DNA of 64,000 nucleotides from an uncultured Prevotellaceae bacterium (GCA_902767775.1 CACXIP010000001.1:1-64000); one strand, 5' to 3'; counted from the first letter of the stretch, positions 34,104 to 43,112 are shown. Made by a program: numbers and translations. The notes: generated from the sequence alone by a model not told the origin.

Positions 34104-34658
34104 TCATTTTCCATCACTCCCATTGCTCTTCTCCTTAGTGGGGTCGGAGTTGGTGTACAATTCATCCCAGTTTTTCAGCAGTTCCTTGTTCTTCTTGCGT
34201 GCCTTGCGGCTGAGTGGTTTTTTGCGGATGAGTTCGGCAAAATCAAATGGGATTCCTGAATTGGGTGGCGCATAGCTTGCCAAATCTGCCGTAGCGCTTT
34301 TTACAACCGCTTGTATTTGCTGCTGTTTGTTGCCCCATACCACCACCTCGCTCAAGCGGTTCTCACGGGGTAGCAACCAGATGGTGTCACGAAGTTCGGC
34401 ACGCTCAACATAGCGTGTGAGGTAACTGGCGTGTGAGATGGTGGCACTCTTGAAGGTTCCCCCTATTTCCGCAACCCCCCGATAGTCGGTGACCATCGTC
34501 TGACCATTGTCGGCATGGATGTTCACATTCCGGATGGGGGTTCCGGTTTCTTTGTCGACAATGACACAATGTGACTGTGCACGGAGAGCCAAGCAAAAGA
34601 ATAGCAGCAAGGCACACAGCGTCAGTTTACGGAAAATACAATACGTTAACAAATACAT
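34104..34658 (-). CDS. Exported protein with carboxypeptidase-regulatory-like domain
   Basis: A 184-residue protein with a signal peptide (ending RAQSH), a CarboxypepD_reg-like beta-sandwich (IVDKETGTPIRNVNIHADNG, VTDYRGVAEIGG) at about 30-95, and a basic, polar C-terminus (KKPLSRKARKKNKELLKNW). These domains commonly form the N-terminus of TonB-dependent receptors; here it stands alone, which is common in Bacteroidota. A role in envelope protein interaction is likely but not shown. Met 34658 is chosen as the start of the signal peptide. Confidence 0.8.
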   Translation of the reverse strand: MYLLTYCIFRKLTLCALLLFFCLALRAQSHCVIVDKETGTPIRNVNIHADNGQTMVTDYRGVAEIGGTFKSATISHASYLTRYVERAELRDTIWLLPRENRLSEVVVWGNKQQQIQAVVKSATADLASYAPPNSGIPFDFAELIRKKPLSRKARKKNKELLKNWDELYTNSDPTKEKSNGSDGK

Positions 34659-34860
34659 AGTAGGTGGTAGAGGTTTCTTCACAAAAGTAATAGCATATTG
34701 CAGAACAACAACAATATCTCGATACCTTTTAATAATTTTTATTGACAAAAGCCAATCATGTCCTTAATTTTAAGTTAATGCGCCTTCGCCTTAACATAGA
34801 TTGACGATGGATAAATTAATAAAAAATAAACAAAAAATAAGACACCAAAAGGATTTTTTA

Positions 34861-34868
34861 TAATTTTG
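34861..34868 (+). promoter_or_regulatory. -7 element overlapping the GH28 start
   Basis: TAATTTTG ends 4 bases before the ATG at 34873. No TTTG is found at the usual -33 distance. If used, the mRNA would be leaderless or almost so. Confidence 0.45.
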
Positions 34869-34872
34869 CATC

Positions 34873-36297
34873 ATGAAGCGTTTTTCATTGTTTTTCTTCA
34901 TCCTCTTCCTTCCAATGTTGTTGGCGGCAAAGGATTACCATGCCGTGACGGGCATGGATACAGGCGCGCTCCAAGCCTTGATAAACAAGGCCAGCCGTGG
35001 TGGCGGTGGCCGAGTCGTTTTCAGCAAGGGACATTACTTGATTGGGCAATTGGAGTTGAAGAGTGGTGTGGAACTTCATTTGGAAGAAGGTGCCATGCTG
35101 TTGGGCAGCACATCACCCTTTGACTATATGCCGGTGGATACCAAAGAAACCGCTGGCGACCGCCTGAAAGACAACTCGCACAGAGGACTGATTGTAGCGA
35201 AGGAAGCCAAAGGGATAGCGATTACAGGACAGGGCGTCATCGACGGTCAGGGACAGACTCTGGCATTGAATATCGACAGCCTGCACCACAAAGGTGTGTT
35301 GATTGACCCCAACTACAACGAGCGCAGGCAAAGACCCAGTGAGTTGGTCCGTCCCACGTTGCTCAACATCGTGGGGTGTGAGGATGTGTGCATTGAGGGC
35401 GTGAGTCTGTGTAATAGTGCAGGATGGGGATTGTCTTTCAACAGTTGCAGCGGCGTGGTGCTGCGGCATCTCGACATCCTCAACCGAGCCTATTGGAACA
35501 ACGACGGAATAGACTTGACCGACTGTCGTGATGTGTTGGTGACCGGTTGCCGAGTGAACAGTGCCGATGATGGCATTTGCCTGAAGTCCTATGACCCTGA
35601 TAGCGGTAATGAGAATATCACCATCAGCGACTGTGAGATTAGAAGCAGTGCCAGTGCGATAAAATTCGGCTCAGCCTCCTACGGTGCTTTTCGTCACATA
35701 CGAATCCGTGGCATCCGTGTGTTCGACACATTCCGTTCTGCACTTGCCATTGAGAGTGTTGATGGAGCGGTGATAGAAGACGTGGTGGCCGACAGCATCG
35801 CCGCCGTCAATACGGGCAATGCTCTGTTCATACGGTTAGGACAGCGTTCTGGCAATAGAAAAGGGGCTGTCCGGCATATCCGCATCACCAACCTCACAGC
35901 CCAGATTCCCTTCGGACGGCCAGACATCGATTATGATTTGCGTGGACCGGAAGTGGACTATTTCCATAATATCCATCCTGCCCCCATCTGCGGCATCCCC
36001 AACAACTGCATCGAGGATGTATTGTTGGAAAACATCCGCATCGTCTATCCAGGACGTGCCTCGAAAGGAATGGCTTACATACCTCTCTGGCGTAAGGGCG
36101 ATGTTCCAGAACGAGAAGAAAAATACCCAGAGTTCACCATGTTTGGTGAACTGCCGTCATGGGGTTTTTATCTCCGGCATATACGGGGTATTGCATTGAA
36201 AAATGTGCAGTTGTCTTTGGAAGCAGATGATTTCCGTCCCGCCCTTGTGGAAGAGGATGTTGAAGGACTGATAATGGAGAACTTTCAATCAAAATAG
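34873..36297 (+). CDS. GH28 family glycoside hydrolase (polygalacturonase-like)
   Basis: A 474-residue secreted hydrolase; signal peptide residues 1-18 (ending LLAAK). GH28 is a right-handed beta-helix family that hydrolyses galacturonic-acid-containing pectin, including homogalacturonan, rhamnogalacturonan and xylogalacturonan. Here the motifs ITGQGVIDGQG, WNNDGIDL and SADDGICLKS carry the catalytic aspartates. The usual GHG motif is replaced by a GSASYGAF segment, as seen in GH28 subgroups acting on substrates other than plain polygalacturonan, so the target should not be assumed. Its last 13 bases overlap the convergent gene at 36285. Confidence 0.93.
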   Translation: MKRFSLFFFILFLPMLLAAKDYHAVTGMDTGALQALINKASRGGGGRVVFSKGHYLIGQLELKSGVELHLEEGAMLLGSTSPFDYMPVDTKETAGDRLKDNSHRGLIVAKEAKGIAITGQGVIDGQGQTLALNIDSLHHKGVLIDPNYNERRQRPSELVRPTLLNIVGCEDVCIEGVSLCNSAGWGLSFNSCSGVVLRHLDILNRAYWNNDGIDLTDCRDVLVTGCRVNSADDGICLKSYDPDSGNENITISDCEIRSSASAIKFGSASYGAFRHIRIRGIRVFDTFRSALAIESVDGAVIEDVVADSIAAVNTGNALFIRLGQRSGNRKGAVRHIRITNLTAQIPFGRPDIDYDLRGPEVDYFHNIHPAPICGIPNNCIEDVLLENIRIVYPGRASKGMAYIPLWRKGDVPEREEKYPEFTMFGELPSWGFYLRHIRGIALKNVQLSLEADDFRPALVEEDVEGLIMENFQSK

Positions 36298-36821
36298 TAA
36301 AGGTTGTTGTAGTTGAACTTTGTCAGTTCAGAATGCACGTCGTCCAATTGCTTCATCTTCGCAGGGGTGTCCTTGAGACCATATTGACTGATGCAGTCAC
36401 GCAGACGGGTGGCAAATTTTACCATTTCCAAATCCAACTCTTCTTGTGTGGTTGGGACGTTCAGGGCTTGGGCCTCATGTAGTTCGGAAATGATCATTCC
36501 GGAGAAAAGACCATGAAGGCCATATTGTCTTGCAAACTGGTCGGCATAGCACCATATGCCGATGCATGTCTTGTCGCGGAGGAACTGTACATGATTGCTG
36601 TTGACCAACAGACGATCATACCAGCCTTCTTTGTTGGGCTTGGATAACAAACCAAAGGGGATGCCATGGCCAAGCATCATGATTGTGTCATCGCCACGGA
36701 TTGCTCGGATGACATCCATGTTGGAACTTTTCTCTGTGATATGTGCTGTAATATCCTCCCGCTGATTGTAAATCAGCGATAGCATCTGTGTCGTAGGGTC
36801 ATTGGCGTGTATGATTGTCAT
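36285..36821 (-). CDS. Small caspase-like (CHAT/clan CD-like) protein
   Basis: A 178-residue cytosolic protein without signal peptide. The segment TIMMLGHGIPFGLL (His52) followed by CIGIWCYADQFA (Cys91) has the spacing and hydrophobic-strand context of the His-Cys dyad of clan CD peptidases (caspases, CHAT, gingipain-like). The fold assignment is inferred from these two strands only. No partner domain is fused, so the neighbours do not reveal a client, and I see no adjacent immune or conflict gene. It converges with, and overlaps by 13 bases, the GH28 gene. Confidence 0.55.
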   Translation of the reverse strand: MTIIHANDPTTQMLSLIYNQREDITAHITEKSSNMDVIRAIRGDDTIMMLGHGIPFGLLSKPNKEGWYDRLLVNSNHVQFLRDKTCIGIWCYADQFARQYGLHGLFSGMIISELHEAQALNVPTTQEELDLEMVKFATRLRDCISQYGLKDTPAKMKQLDDVHSELTKFNYNNLYYFD

Positions 36822-37039
36822 ATGCTACAAATTGTTTAGTCTTTTTTTCTATCTTATTCCGGTCGATGTCGGCAATTTATCTGAACATCCTGCGGAAAAA
36901 TCGGTAGTGTGATGCCGTCATCTAATAGAAAGATAGAAAACCAACCATCAATCTATCATTTTATCAGGTATTTTTATAAAACGACGGCATTTCTTCTTGT
37001 AATTCTTGTTGGCCGGTGGTTTCCACACTTCTGTCTTAT
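36822..37039. other. Intergenic stretch, nothing seen
   Basis: A 218-base AT-rich gap between two minus-strand genes. No promoter matching the consensus, hairpin or gene was found in it. Confidence 0.5.
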
Positions 37040-37747
37040 TCAAAACTCCAACCTGAAGCCTTTTGATTTCATTTCCTTATACTTGTCGGGATTGAATCTG
37101 TAGTGAATAGGGATGTTCCTGGCTGCATTCTTCGGTCTGTCACCTGTCTCCTCTAAGATGCCCAACTTAAGCATTTTGTTGGCGAAGTTTCTGCGGTCGA
37201 AATGAATCTCCAGAATGGCTTCGTAGAGAGCCTGCAGCTGTGGCATTGTGAATACCTCGGGCAGCAGTTCAAAGCCGATGGGCTGGAAGTGGATACGTTC
37301 TTTCAGACGTTTGAGAGCCACGCGGAGAATCTTCTCATGGTCGAAAGCCAACTGTGGTATCTCGCTGATGGGATACCACTGTGCGTTCTTCGCATCGTCG
37401 CCACCCTTGACGGCACCTTTCTGTACAAGGGCATAATAAGCGATGGTGAGAACCCGTCCGCGCGGGTCACGGTTCACGTCGGAAAAACAACCCAACTGTT
37501 CCAAGTAGCCCTTTTTTACGTCAAACTCTGTCTCCTCTTTCAGTTCACGAAGGGCACCTGCCTCTGTGGTCTCGTCCATTCTCAGAAAACCGCCAGGGAA
37601 CGCCCAGTGTCCCTTGTATGGGTCAATGCCGCGCTCCACCAACAGCACCGACAGTCCGTCTTTGACATCATAACCGAATATCACGCAGTCCGTCGTCACA
37701 GAGGGACGGGGATATTCATAAGTGTAAGTTCCTTTTTTTGTTTCCAT
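37040..37747 (-). CDS. Nudix-domain transcriptional regulator (NrtR/AraR-like)
   Basis: A 235-residue protein: a Nudix domain (about 15-150) joined to a C-terminal winged-helix region (about 160-225, with QALYEAILEIHFDRRNFANKM). This is the NrtR/AraR architecture, in which the Nudix domain usually senses a metabolite (ADP-ribose, or arabinose in Bacteroides AraR) rather than hydrolysing it. The Nudix box runs Gly53-Phe75, with Glu at the position of the usual last Gly (EETEF), which would impair catalysis. Two palindromes flank its own promoter, so autoregulation is likely. GH43 and a DUF418 membrane protein lie next to it, so sugar metabolism is the probable theme. Confidence 0.9.
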   Translation of the reverse strand: METKKGTYTYEYPRPSVTTDCVIFGYDVKDGLSVLLVERGIDPYKGHWAFPGGFLRMDETTEAGALRELKEETEFDVKKGYLEQLGCFSDVNRDPRGRVLTIAYYALVQKGAVKGGDDAKNAQWYPISEIPQLAFDHEKILRVALKRLKERIHFQPIGFELLPEVFTMPQLQALYEAILEIHFDRRNFANKMLKLGILEETGDRPKNAARNIPIHYRFNPDKYKEMKSKGFRLEF

Positions 37748-37751
37748 ATTC

Positions 37752-37768
37752 TGCGTAAATTTTACGCA
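37752..37768. promoter_or_regulatory. Palindromic operator 1 of the Nudix regulator
   Basis: TGCGTAAA-T-TTTACGCA: perfect 8-bp arms around one base, ending 5 bases from the start codon of the regulator and covering the bases just after its -7 element. Confidence 0.82.
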
Positions 37769-37798
37769 AAGTTAGGCTATTTGTTTTATACTTCCAAA
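37767..37798 (-). promoter_or_regulatory. Promoter of the Nudix regulator gene
   Basis: On the minus strand TTTG (37798-37795), 20 bases, TAACTTTG (37774-37767). Operator 1 abuts its 3' end and operator 2 lies just upstream. Confidence 0.75.
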
Positions 37799-37804
37799 TA
37801 TTTT

Positions 37805-37821
37805 TGTGTAAATTTTACGCA
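37805..37821. promoter_or_regulatory. Palindromic operator 2 of the Nudix regulator
   Basis: TGTGTAAA-T-TTTACGCA: the same palindrome with one mismatch. Its centre is 53 bases from that of operator 1, close to five helical turns, which would put both sites on one face of the DNA. Confidence 0.8.
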
Positions 37822-37866
37822 GAAGAGCGTTTTTTATAATTTTATCCTGATATTAAGATGAAACTT

Positions 37867-39051
37867 TTATCTTTCAGATGATGAATTGCCTATGTTGATC
37901 CATGTCAGTTTCCGCCACAACCCCTCCAGAGGGCCGCGTGGATGGTTTTTGAACCAGTAGCGGCCAAAGGCATATTGGACAATGACCATAGCCAGGCCGA
38001 TAAGGACAGCATAGGTGATGCCAACCAAACGGTAGCATGCCAGTCCGTAGCCACAGAAGATAAAACAGCCGATGATGGACTGCAGCAGATAGTTGGTGAG
38101 GCTCATCCTGCCAAAGAAGCAGAGATGGGAAAGTGCGCTACGTACGCATTGGAAGGCATACCAGGCAGAAACCACAGCCGATGTAATCATGATGAGGATG
38201 AATAGGTTGTAGATAGGGGTGAGCCATGGGGCCAGCACTCCAAAGTCCACAAAACTCAACACGATGACGACTGGTATGGAAATGGCAAGGATGGCATGCC
38301 ATGTCCGTAGGTTATGCCCCTCGTTGTAGAAAAACCGATGCCTGCCTAACTGCATGCCGAGGATGAACAGGCAGAGCAGTTGGGTGAGGCGTCCGCTGAA
38401 TACGTTGAATCGCAGGTTCAACTCGAACCCATATCGTAGATTGTTGATGGCATTCTCCATGAAAGTACCGTTCTCGTGCAGTCTGATGGTTTTTTCGTAT
38501 ATCTCAAAGAGTGTGGAATGGTCAACCGTGGCACCTGAAAGCAGGCAAATAAGTTCTACGGGCTGGATGGCCAGCAGTGCGATGATGCACCATACGGCAC
38601 ATGATGGCAGATAGCTGATGGGAATGAGCAGCAGCCCGTAAACAGCGTAGAGCATCAGAATGTCGCCATCGTAGAACGCCACATTGATGAGGCCGAAGAT
38701 GAACAACAGGCACATGCGCCATGCAAAGCGACCAGCAAAAGACCGTCCTTTTTGCTGCTGGTTGTCGTTCATGATAAAGAAACTCAGTCCGAAGAGCATG
38801 GCGAAGATGCCGTACATCTTGCCGCTCAGCAACCATGCCAGCACTTTGCCTACCATTTCGTCGCAGGGCAGAGTATATGCAATCGGTTCTTGCGTGAAGA
38901 TGTCGAAATGCTCCACTGAGTGATACAATATGATGCCGGCCACAGCTATTCCTCTCAGGGCATCGGCTACATCAATACGGGTGTTGGGTAGGTTGCGGCT
39001 GCACCAGATGTATTTGTTGGTGGTTGGTGGGTGTTGCAATGGTTGTAACAT
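37867..39051 (-). CDS. DUF418 family membrane protein
   Basis: A 394-residue integral membrane protein with the DUF418 pattern: RIDVADALRGIAVAGIILYH at the N-terminus, LLSGKMYGIFAMLFGLSFFI, and the C-terminal FFGRMSLTNYLLQS and YQFGPYWF-like YAFGRYWFKNHPRGPLEGLWR motif. About ten hydrophobic segments are visible. The family has no agreed function; members sit in the inner membrane. Met 39051 is chosen because an exact promoter lies upstream at 39072-39102, inside any longer frame. Confidence 0.9.
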   Translation of the reverse strand: MLQPLQHPPTTNKYIWCSRNLPNTRIDVADALRGIAVAGIILYHSVEHFDIFTQEPIAYTLPCDEMVGKVLAWLLSGKMYGIFAMLFGLSFFIMNDNQQQKGRSFAGRFAWRMCLLFIFGLINVAFYDGDILMLYAVYGLLLIPISYLPSCAVWCIIALLAIQPVELICLLSGATVDHSTLFEIYEKTIRLHENGTFMENAINNLRYGFELNLRFNVFSGRLTQLLCLFILGMQLGRHRFFYNEGHNLRTWHAILAISIPVVIVLSFVDFGVLAPWLTPIYNLFILIMITSAVVSAWYAFQCVRSALSHLCFFGRMSLTNYLLQSIIGCFIFCGYGLACYRLVGITYAVLIGLAMVIVQYAFGRYWFKNHPRGPLEGLWRKLTWINIGNSSSER

Positions 39052-39071
39052 ATCGGTATCGTTTCTGTTTG

Positions 39072-39102
39072 CAAAGGTACTTAAAATATTATAGGGTACA
39101 AA
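39072..39102 (-). promoter_or_regulatory. Promoter of the DUF418 gene
   Basis: On the minus strand TTTG (39102-39099), 19 bases, TACCTTTG (39079-39072), an exact consensus match. Confidence 0.85.
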
Positions 39103-39159
39103 GACGTATAATTCCCATTTTTTAGTATTTTTGCAATGTGGTTTAATCAATCTTCAATC

Positions 39160-40770
39160 ATGTTAAGAATTCTCATCCTTTCTGTCCTTACAGCTATTGC
39201 GTCATCCATGAAAGCACAGAATACTGAATCGGTTTTGCCATGGGGTGACCAGGGCAATGGCACGTATGTCAATCCTATTCTTTGTGCCGATTATTCCGAC
39301 CCTGATGTCATCAGAGTGGACAACAAATACTATATGGTGGCATCCGACTTCCATTTCATCGGCATGCAGATATTGGAGTCGGACGACATGGTCAACTGGC
39401 GCATTGTCACTCAGGTGTACAATCGCTTCGACTTGCCGGGATGGGACACCAACGAGCGCTATGCCGGTGGTTCTTGGGCTCCTACCATCCGCTATCACGA
39501 CGGGAAGTTTTGGATATATTTCTGCACACCTCACGAAGGCTTGTTCATGACTCAGGCAGAGCGACCCGAAGGACCATGGAGTCCGTTGCACATGGTCAAG
39601 GCAGTGTGGCATTGGGAGGACCCATGCCCATTCTGGGATGATGACGGTAAGGCCTACTTGGGCAGAAGCCAGCATGGTGCGGGGCCCATCATCGTCCATA
39701 AGATGAGTGCCGACGGTCGCACCTTGCTGGATGACGGTGTCACCATATATACTGGTCCTGTGGCAGAGGGCACCAAATTTCTCAAACGCAATGGCTTCTA
39801 TTACCTCTCCATTCCTGAGGGTGGGGTGGGAACGGGGTGGCAGACCGTGCTCCGTGCAAAAAGCATTTATGGACCATACGAGAAGAGGGTGGTGTTGGAA
39901 CAAGGAACCACCCGTGTCAACGGTCCCCATCAAGGCGCGATAGTTGATACTCCGCAGGGCGAGTGGTGGTTTTATCACTTCCAGCACGATGGGGCATTAG
40001 GACGTGTGGTACATCTCCAACCGATGTGGTGGCACGACGACTGGCCCATCATAGGCGTGGATATCGACCGCAATGGGGTAGGGGAACCTGTGGCGGTGTG
40101 GACCAAACCGAATGTTGCTGCCAATGAGGGTGCTTCGCACATGTCGCCATTGGTGTGCAATGGGGCAGAAAAAAGGCATCTGCCACAGACGAGTGATGAT
40201 TTTGAAAAAGCCGTCCTCTCACCGCAATGGCAATGGAACCACAATCCAGACAACAACGCATGGTCGCTCACCGAGCACAAGGGGCAACTGACACTGCATG
40301 CCCTGCCGGCCGAGAACTTCTTCAAGGCGCGCAACACGCTCACGCAGAAGGTGATGGGCTATCAGAGTGTGGCTACGATAGCGATAGATGTCAGCCACAT
40401 GGCAGAGGGGGCACGCTGCGGTCTTGCCTGCATGGGAAAGACCAATGAGTTGCTGGGAATCGCCAAGGTGAATGGCCAACTGCAAATCTATCGTGGTGAC
40501 GGCATTTCAGAAAACATCCTCTCCCCACTCAAAGGTAAAAGGGTTTTCCTGCGCATCTCATTCGACATGGCGGCAAAACAATATCGTTTTGCCTACAGCA
40601 CTGATGAGCGACGTTACACCGAGATAGCTCAGCCATTCTTCGTCGATTTTGGTAATTGGAAGGGTGTCCGTTTTGGCATCTACCACTACCGGTCTTCATC
40701 AGCTTCTCCTGTTTCCTCTAATAATAATTACATCACTCTCCCTTGGGTGAGGTATGAAAGCACGAAGTAG
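39160..40770 (+). CDS. GH43 family glycoside hydrolase with C-terminal lectin-like domain
   Basis: A 536-residue secreted enzyme. Signal peptide: residues 1-20 (MLRILILSVLTAIASSMKAQ). The five-bladed GH43 domain covers about 30-330 with the base Asp in YSDPDVI, the pKa-modulating Asp in WEDPCPFW and the acid Glu in VAEGTKF. A concanavalin-like GH43_C2 domain follows (about 345-535). Activities in this group are alpha-L-arabinofuranosidase and beta-xylosidase. The order resembles GH43_12 enzymes acting on pectic side chains. ATG 39136 is too close to a -7-like TATTTTTG (39126-39133), so 39160 is preferred. The Nudix regulator nearby may control it. Confidence 0.92.
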   Translation: MLRILILSVLTAIASSMKAQNTESVLPWGDQGNGTYVNPILCADYSDPDVIRVDNKYYMVASDFHFIGMQILESDDMVNWRIVTQVYNRFDLPGWDTNERYAGGSWAPTIRYHDGKFWIYFCTPHEGLFMTQAERPEGPWSPLHMVKAVWHWEDPCPFWDDDGKAYLGRSQHGAGPIIVHKMSADGRTLLDDGVTIYTGPVAEGTKFLKRNGFYYLSIPEGGVGTGWQTVLRAKSIYGPYEKRVVLEQGTTRVNGPHQGAIVDTPQGEWWFYHFQHDGALGRVVHLQPMWWHDDWPIIGVDIDRNGVGEPVAVWTKPNVAANEGASHMSPLVCNGAEKRHLPQTSDDFEKAVLSPQWQWNHNPDNNAWSLTEHKGQLTLHALPAENFFKARNTLTQKVMGYQSVATIAIDVSHMAEGARCGLACMGKTNELLGIAKVNGQLQIYRGDGISENILSPLKGKRVFLRISFDMAAKQYRFAYSTDERRYTEIAQPFFVDFGNWKGVRFGIYHYRSSSASPVSSNNNYITLPWVRYESTK

Positions 40771-40870
40771 TGAGGAGTTGAGAAGTTTAGGAGTCTAGGA
40801 GTTTAGGAGTCTAGAAGTTTAGACGTATGAATGGCCAATAATTTTTAATCTTTAATCTTTAATTTTTAAT
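40771..40870. repeat. TTTAGGAGT and TTTAATC spacer repeats
   Basis: Units of TTTAGGAGT/TCTAGGAGT/TCTAGAAGT at about 40780-40830, then AATTTTTAATCTTTAATCTTTAATTTTTAATC-like units to 40870. The first family also occurs at 44228-44322 and, inverted, at 19072-19090. Confidence 0.85.
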
Positions 40871-40871
40871 C

Positions 40872-43112
40872 TTAAAATACGTACCCTATATTGACATAGA
40901 AATAGGGCTTCTTGGTGACATTGCTGTAGCCCACTGATGCACCGACAGGGCCTGAGAGAGCGTTGTAGTAGTAACTCAGTGAGGAACCCAGCATAGTCTT
41001 GCTTTTGAACACCTCCTCGTATTTGTCACCATCTTGGGCGACGGCAAATTTCAGTTGGATGATGTTGTTGGTGGTCAGTGAATACTGCGCCTGCATCTGC
41101 GCTGCCAGGAACTTGTCCCATTGCAGTTCGATGTGCCCCATGCCGGCGAAGGGCAATTGTTGCTCGATGTAATGGCCAAACCATTCTCCGCCCATGATGT
41201 TGCAGAGGATGATGGGAGAATTGTCGGTGTGGAGCAGACGTCCATAGAACATGGGTTGGATGGCAAAGTGCTTGCCTATGGGGATGTTGGTGCGCCACAT
41301 TGCGCTCACCTCACTCATGCCGAGCTTGTCGTTTAGCTTGACGAAGTTGTCGGTGTAGTAAGCATATCGGGCACTGAACTTGCTGCCCCGGGTGGGGAAG
41401 TACCATTCGTTTTCGCTGTTGTAGTTCACATTGGCGAAATAGCTGATGAAATGCTCATGGTCGGGCATCTCCATATAATGCTCTTTTACTTGGTCGAGCA
41501 ACAGGTTGTAGTTGAAGTAATAGTCGATGGCGGCACCAATGTTGAAATGGAAGTTGCGGACATTGAATGTCAGGGGGGCAGCAGAACCTGTCAGACGGTT
41601 GTAGGTGAGGTCGTATGCCCTGTCGCCGTATTCATAGAGATTGTAGTCATTGTGCTGGTATGCCAGTGTGAGGGTGGGGGTGATGAAATTGGAGGGGTGG
41701 AGTTCCCAGTCGACCTTTGCCTTGATACGCTTTCCCAGACGGAGGGTGAAGTCAAGTTCCATGGGCACTTTCTTGCGGATGGGGAAAGCGATATTGGTCT
41801 GCAGCGCCACAATTTCCTCTGTGTCGAAGCGTACGCCCACATTCATCTTATTGGTTTTCTTCTCTCCTGCGAAGAATTTAATTCTTGCCGCTTTGGTGCC
41901 GTCAGGCATTTCAATGGCATCGTTGTCAACATGGAAGTCAGCACTTTGGTAGAAAAGGTCCAAACAGATTGATGTGGTAATAAGGTGAATGCGCTCAGTG
42001 TCGATGGTGTTGCCTTCCTTCAATTTGAATTTCGTGCGGATGAAATAAGCATCACTGGGTGTCATGTTCACAAACGACAACTGTCCGATTTTGTAGGTTG
42101 GATTGTCGGACAAAGTGGCGTTGCTGACCACATGTTGGTGCTGCGGAACCTGTGAAAGGTGCAGTTTTTCCTTGAGGGCGACAATCTCGTCCCAATGTGC
42201 CATGGCAGCATCCTCTCCCCGTTGAATGAGCGTGTCGATGGCAGAGGGAGTGAAAGAAGCTGTGCTGTAGCCCTCTGTGTTGACGATGATGGGAATGTCG
42301 GTGATGGCCATGTTGTCGTCAAGTTTGTTTTTGGTGCTGAAATCTACTATCTGCAGAAGGATGTCGGTTGTGCTTCCCAGATGGTCAGCATCCCTTAGCT
42401 TGGCGGCTACCGACACACCGATGATATAGTCGGCACCCATCTCTTTGGCGACATCTGCGGGGTAGTTGTTGCGCAACCCACCATCTACCAGCACCTGATT
42501 GCCTTTCCTTACCGGAGCAAAGGCACCTGGAATCGACATACTCGCCCTCATTGCCTCGCTGAGCACACCGTTGTGTAAGACGTGCTCACTGTTGTCTACG
42601 ACATCGGTGGCTACACATGCGAAGGGGATGGGCAAGGTGTTGAAGTCGATGGAGTCGTTGTATGGCGTGGTAAAGGTGTTGAGCAACTTGCCGATATTTT
42701 TGCCGAGTATGAAACCGCCGCTGATGCCTCTTTTTTTCTTCTTTAGTTTTAGACTGGTGGATATGGCGTAAGTGTTTTGGTTCTCGCGCTCCTTCAGGCT
42801 CTGGTATCTCAGGTCTTCCTTGTCAGAGAGCACATTGCTCCAGTCTTGTGAGCGGACGATGGAGTCGAGCCTTGCGGCATCGTTGCCACAGGAATAGAGT
42901 CCGCCTATGATGCTTCCCATGCTTGTTCCGGTGATGATGTCGATGGGTATGCCTGCTTTTTCCAGCACCTTCAGCACACCGATATGAGCCACTCCCTTGG
43001 CTCCGCCCCCACTGAGTACGAGTGCAACTTTCTTTCGCGGCTCATTCTCCTGCCCCATGGTGGTCTGAACGAGTCCTATTATAATTGATAGGATGATGAT
43101 GAGTCGTTTCAT
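40872..43112 (-). CDS. Patatin with outer-membrane beta-barrel (type Vd-like)
   Basis: A 746-residue exported protein. Signal peptide: residues 1-20 (ending TTMGQ). The patatin domain (about 28-300) has LVLSGGGAKGVAHIG, nucleophile Ser in GTSMGSIIGG and Asp in VDGGLRNNYP. A POTRA-like stretch (about 330-420) and a C-terminal barrel of about 16 strands follow, ending in KPYFYVNIGYVF, with a terminal aromatic residue as in BamA-assembled barrels. This is the PlpD/FplA arrangement (type Vd), where the lipase may be displayed at the surface. Met 43112 starts the signal peptide. Confidence 0.92.
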   Translation of the reverse strand: MKRLIIILSIIIGLVQTTMGQENEPRKKVALVLSGGGAKGVAHIGVLKVLEKAGIPIDIITGTSMGSIIGGLYSCGNDAARLDSIVRSQDWSNVLSDKEDLRYQSLKERENQNTYAISTSLKLKKKKRGISGGFILGKNIGKLLNTFTTPYNDSIDFNTLPIPFACVATDVVDNSEHVLHNGVLSEAMRASMSIPGAFAPVRKGNQVLVDGGLRNNYPADVAKEMGADYIIGVSVAAKLRDADHLGSTTDILLQIVDFSTKNKLDDNMAITDIPIIVNTEGYSTASFTPSAIDTLIQRGEDAAMAHWDEIVALKEKLHLSQVPQHQHVVSNATLSDNPTYKIGQLSFVNMTPSDAYFIRTKFKLKEGNTIDTERIHLITTSICLDLFYQSADFHVDNDAIEMPDGTKAARIKFFAGEKKTNKMNVGVRFDTEEIVALQTNIAFPIRKKVPMELDFTLRLGKRIKAKVDWELHPSNFITPTLTLAYQHNDYNLYEYGDRAYDLTYNRLTGSAAPLTFNVRNFHFNIGAAIDYYFNYNLLLDQVKEHYMEMPDHEHFISYFANVNYNSENEWYFPTRGSKFSARYAYYTDNFVKLNDKLGMSEVSAMWRTNIPIGKHFAIQPMFYGRLLHTDNSPIILCNIMGGEWFGHYIEQQLPFAGMGHIELQWDKFLAAQMQAQYSLTTNNIIQLKFAVAQDGDKYEEVFKSKTMLGSSLSYYYNALSGPVGASVGYSNVTKKPYFYVNIGYVF

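Noticed and set aside
36909..37103. Small plus-strand gene near 37000
   Set aside because: It overlaps the end of the Nudix regulator on the other strand, and its sequence looks like a translation of AT-rich spacer.
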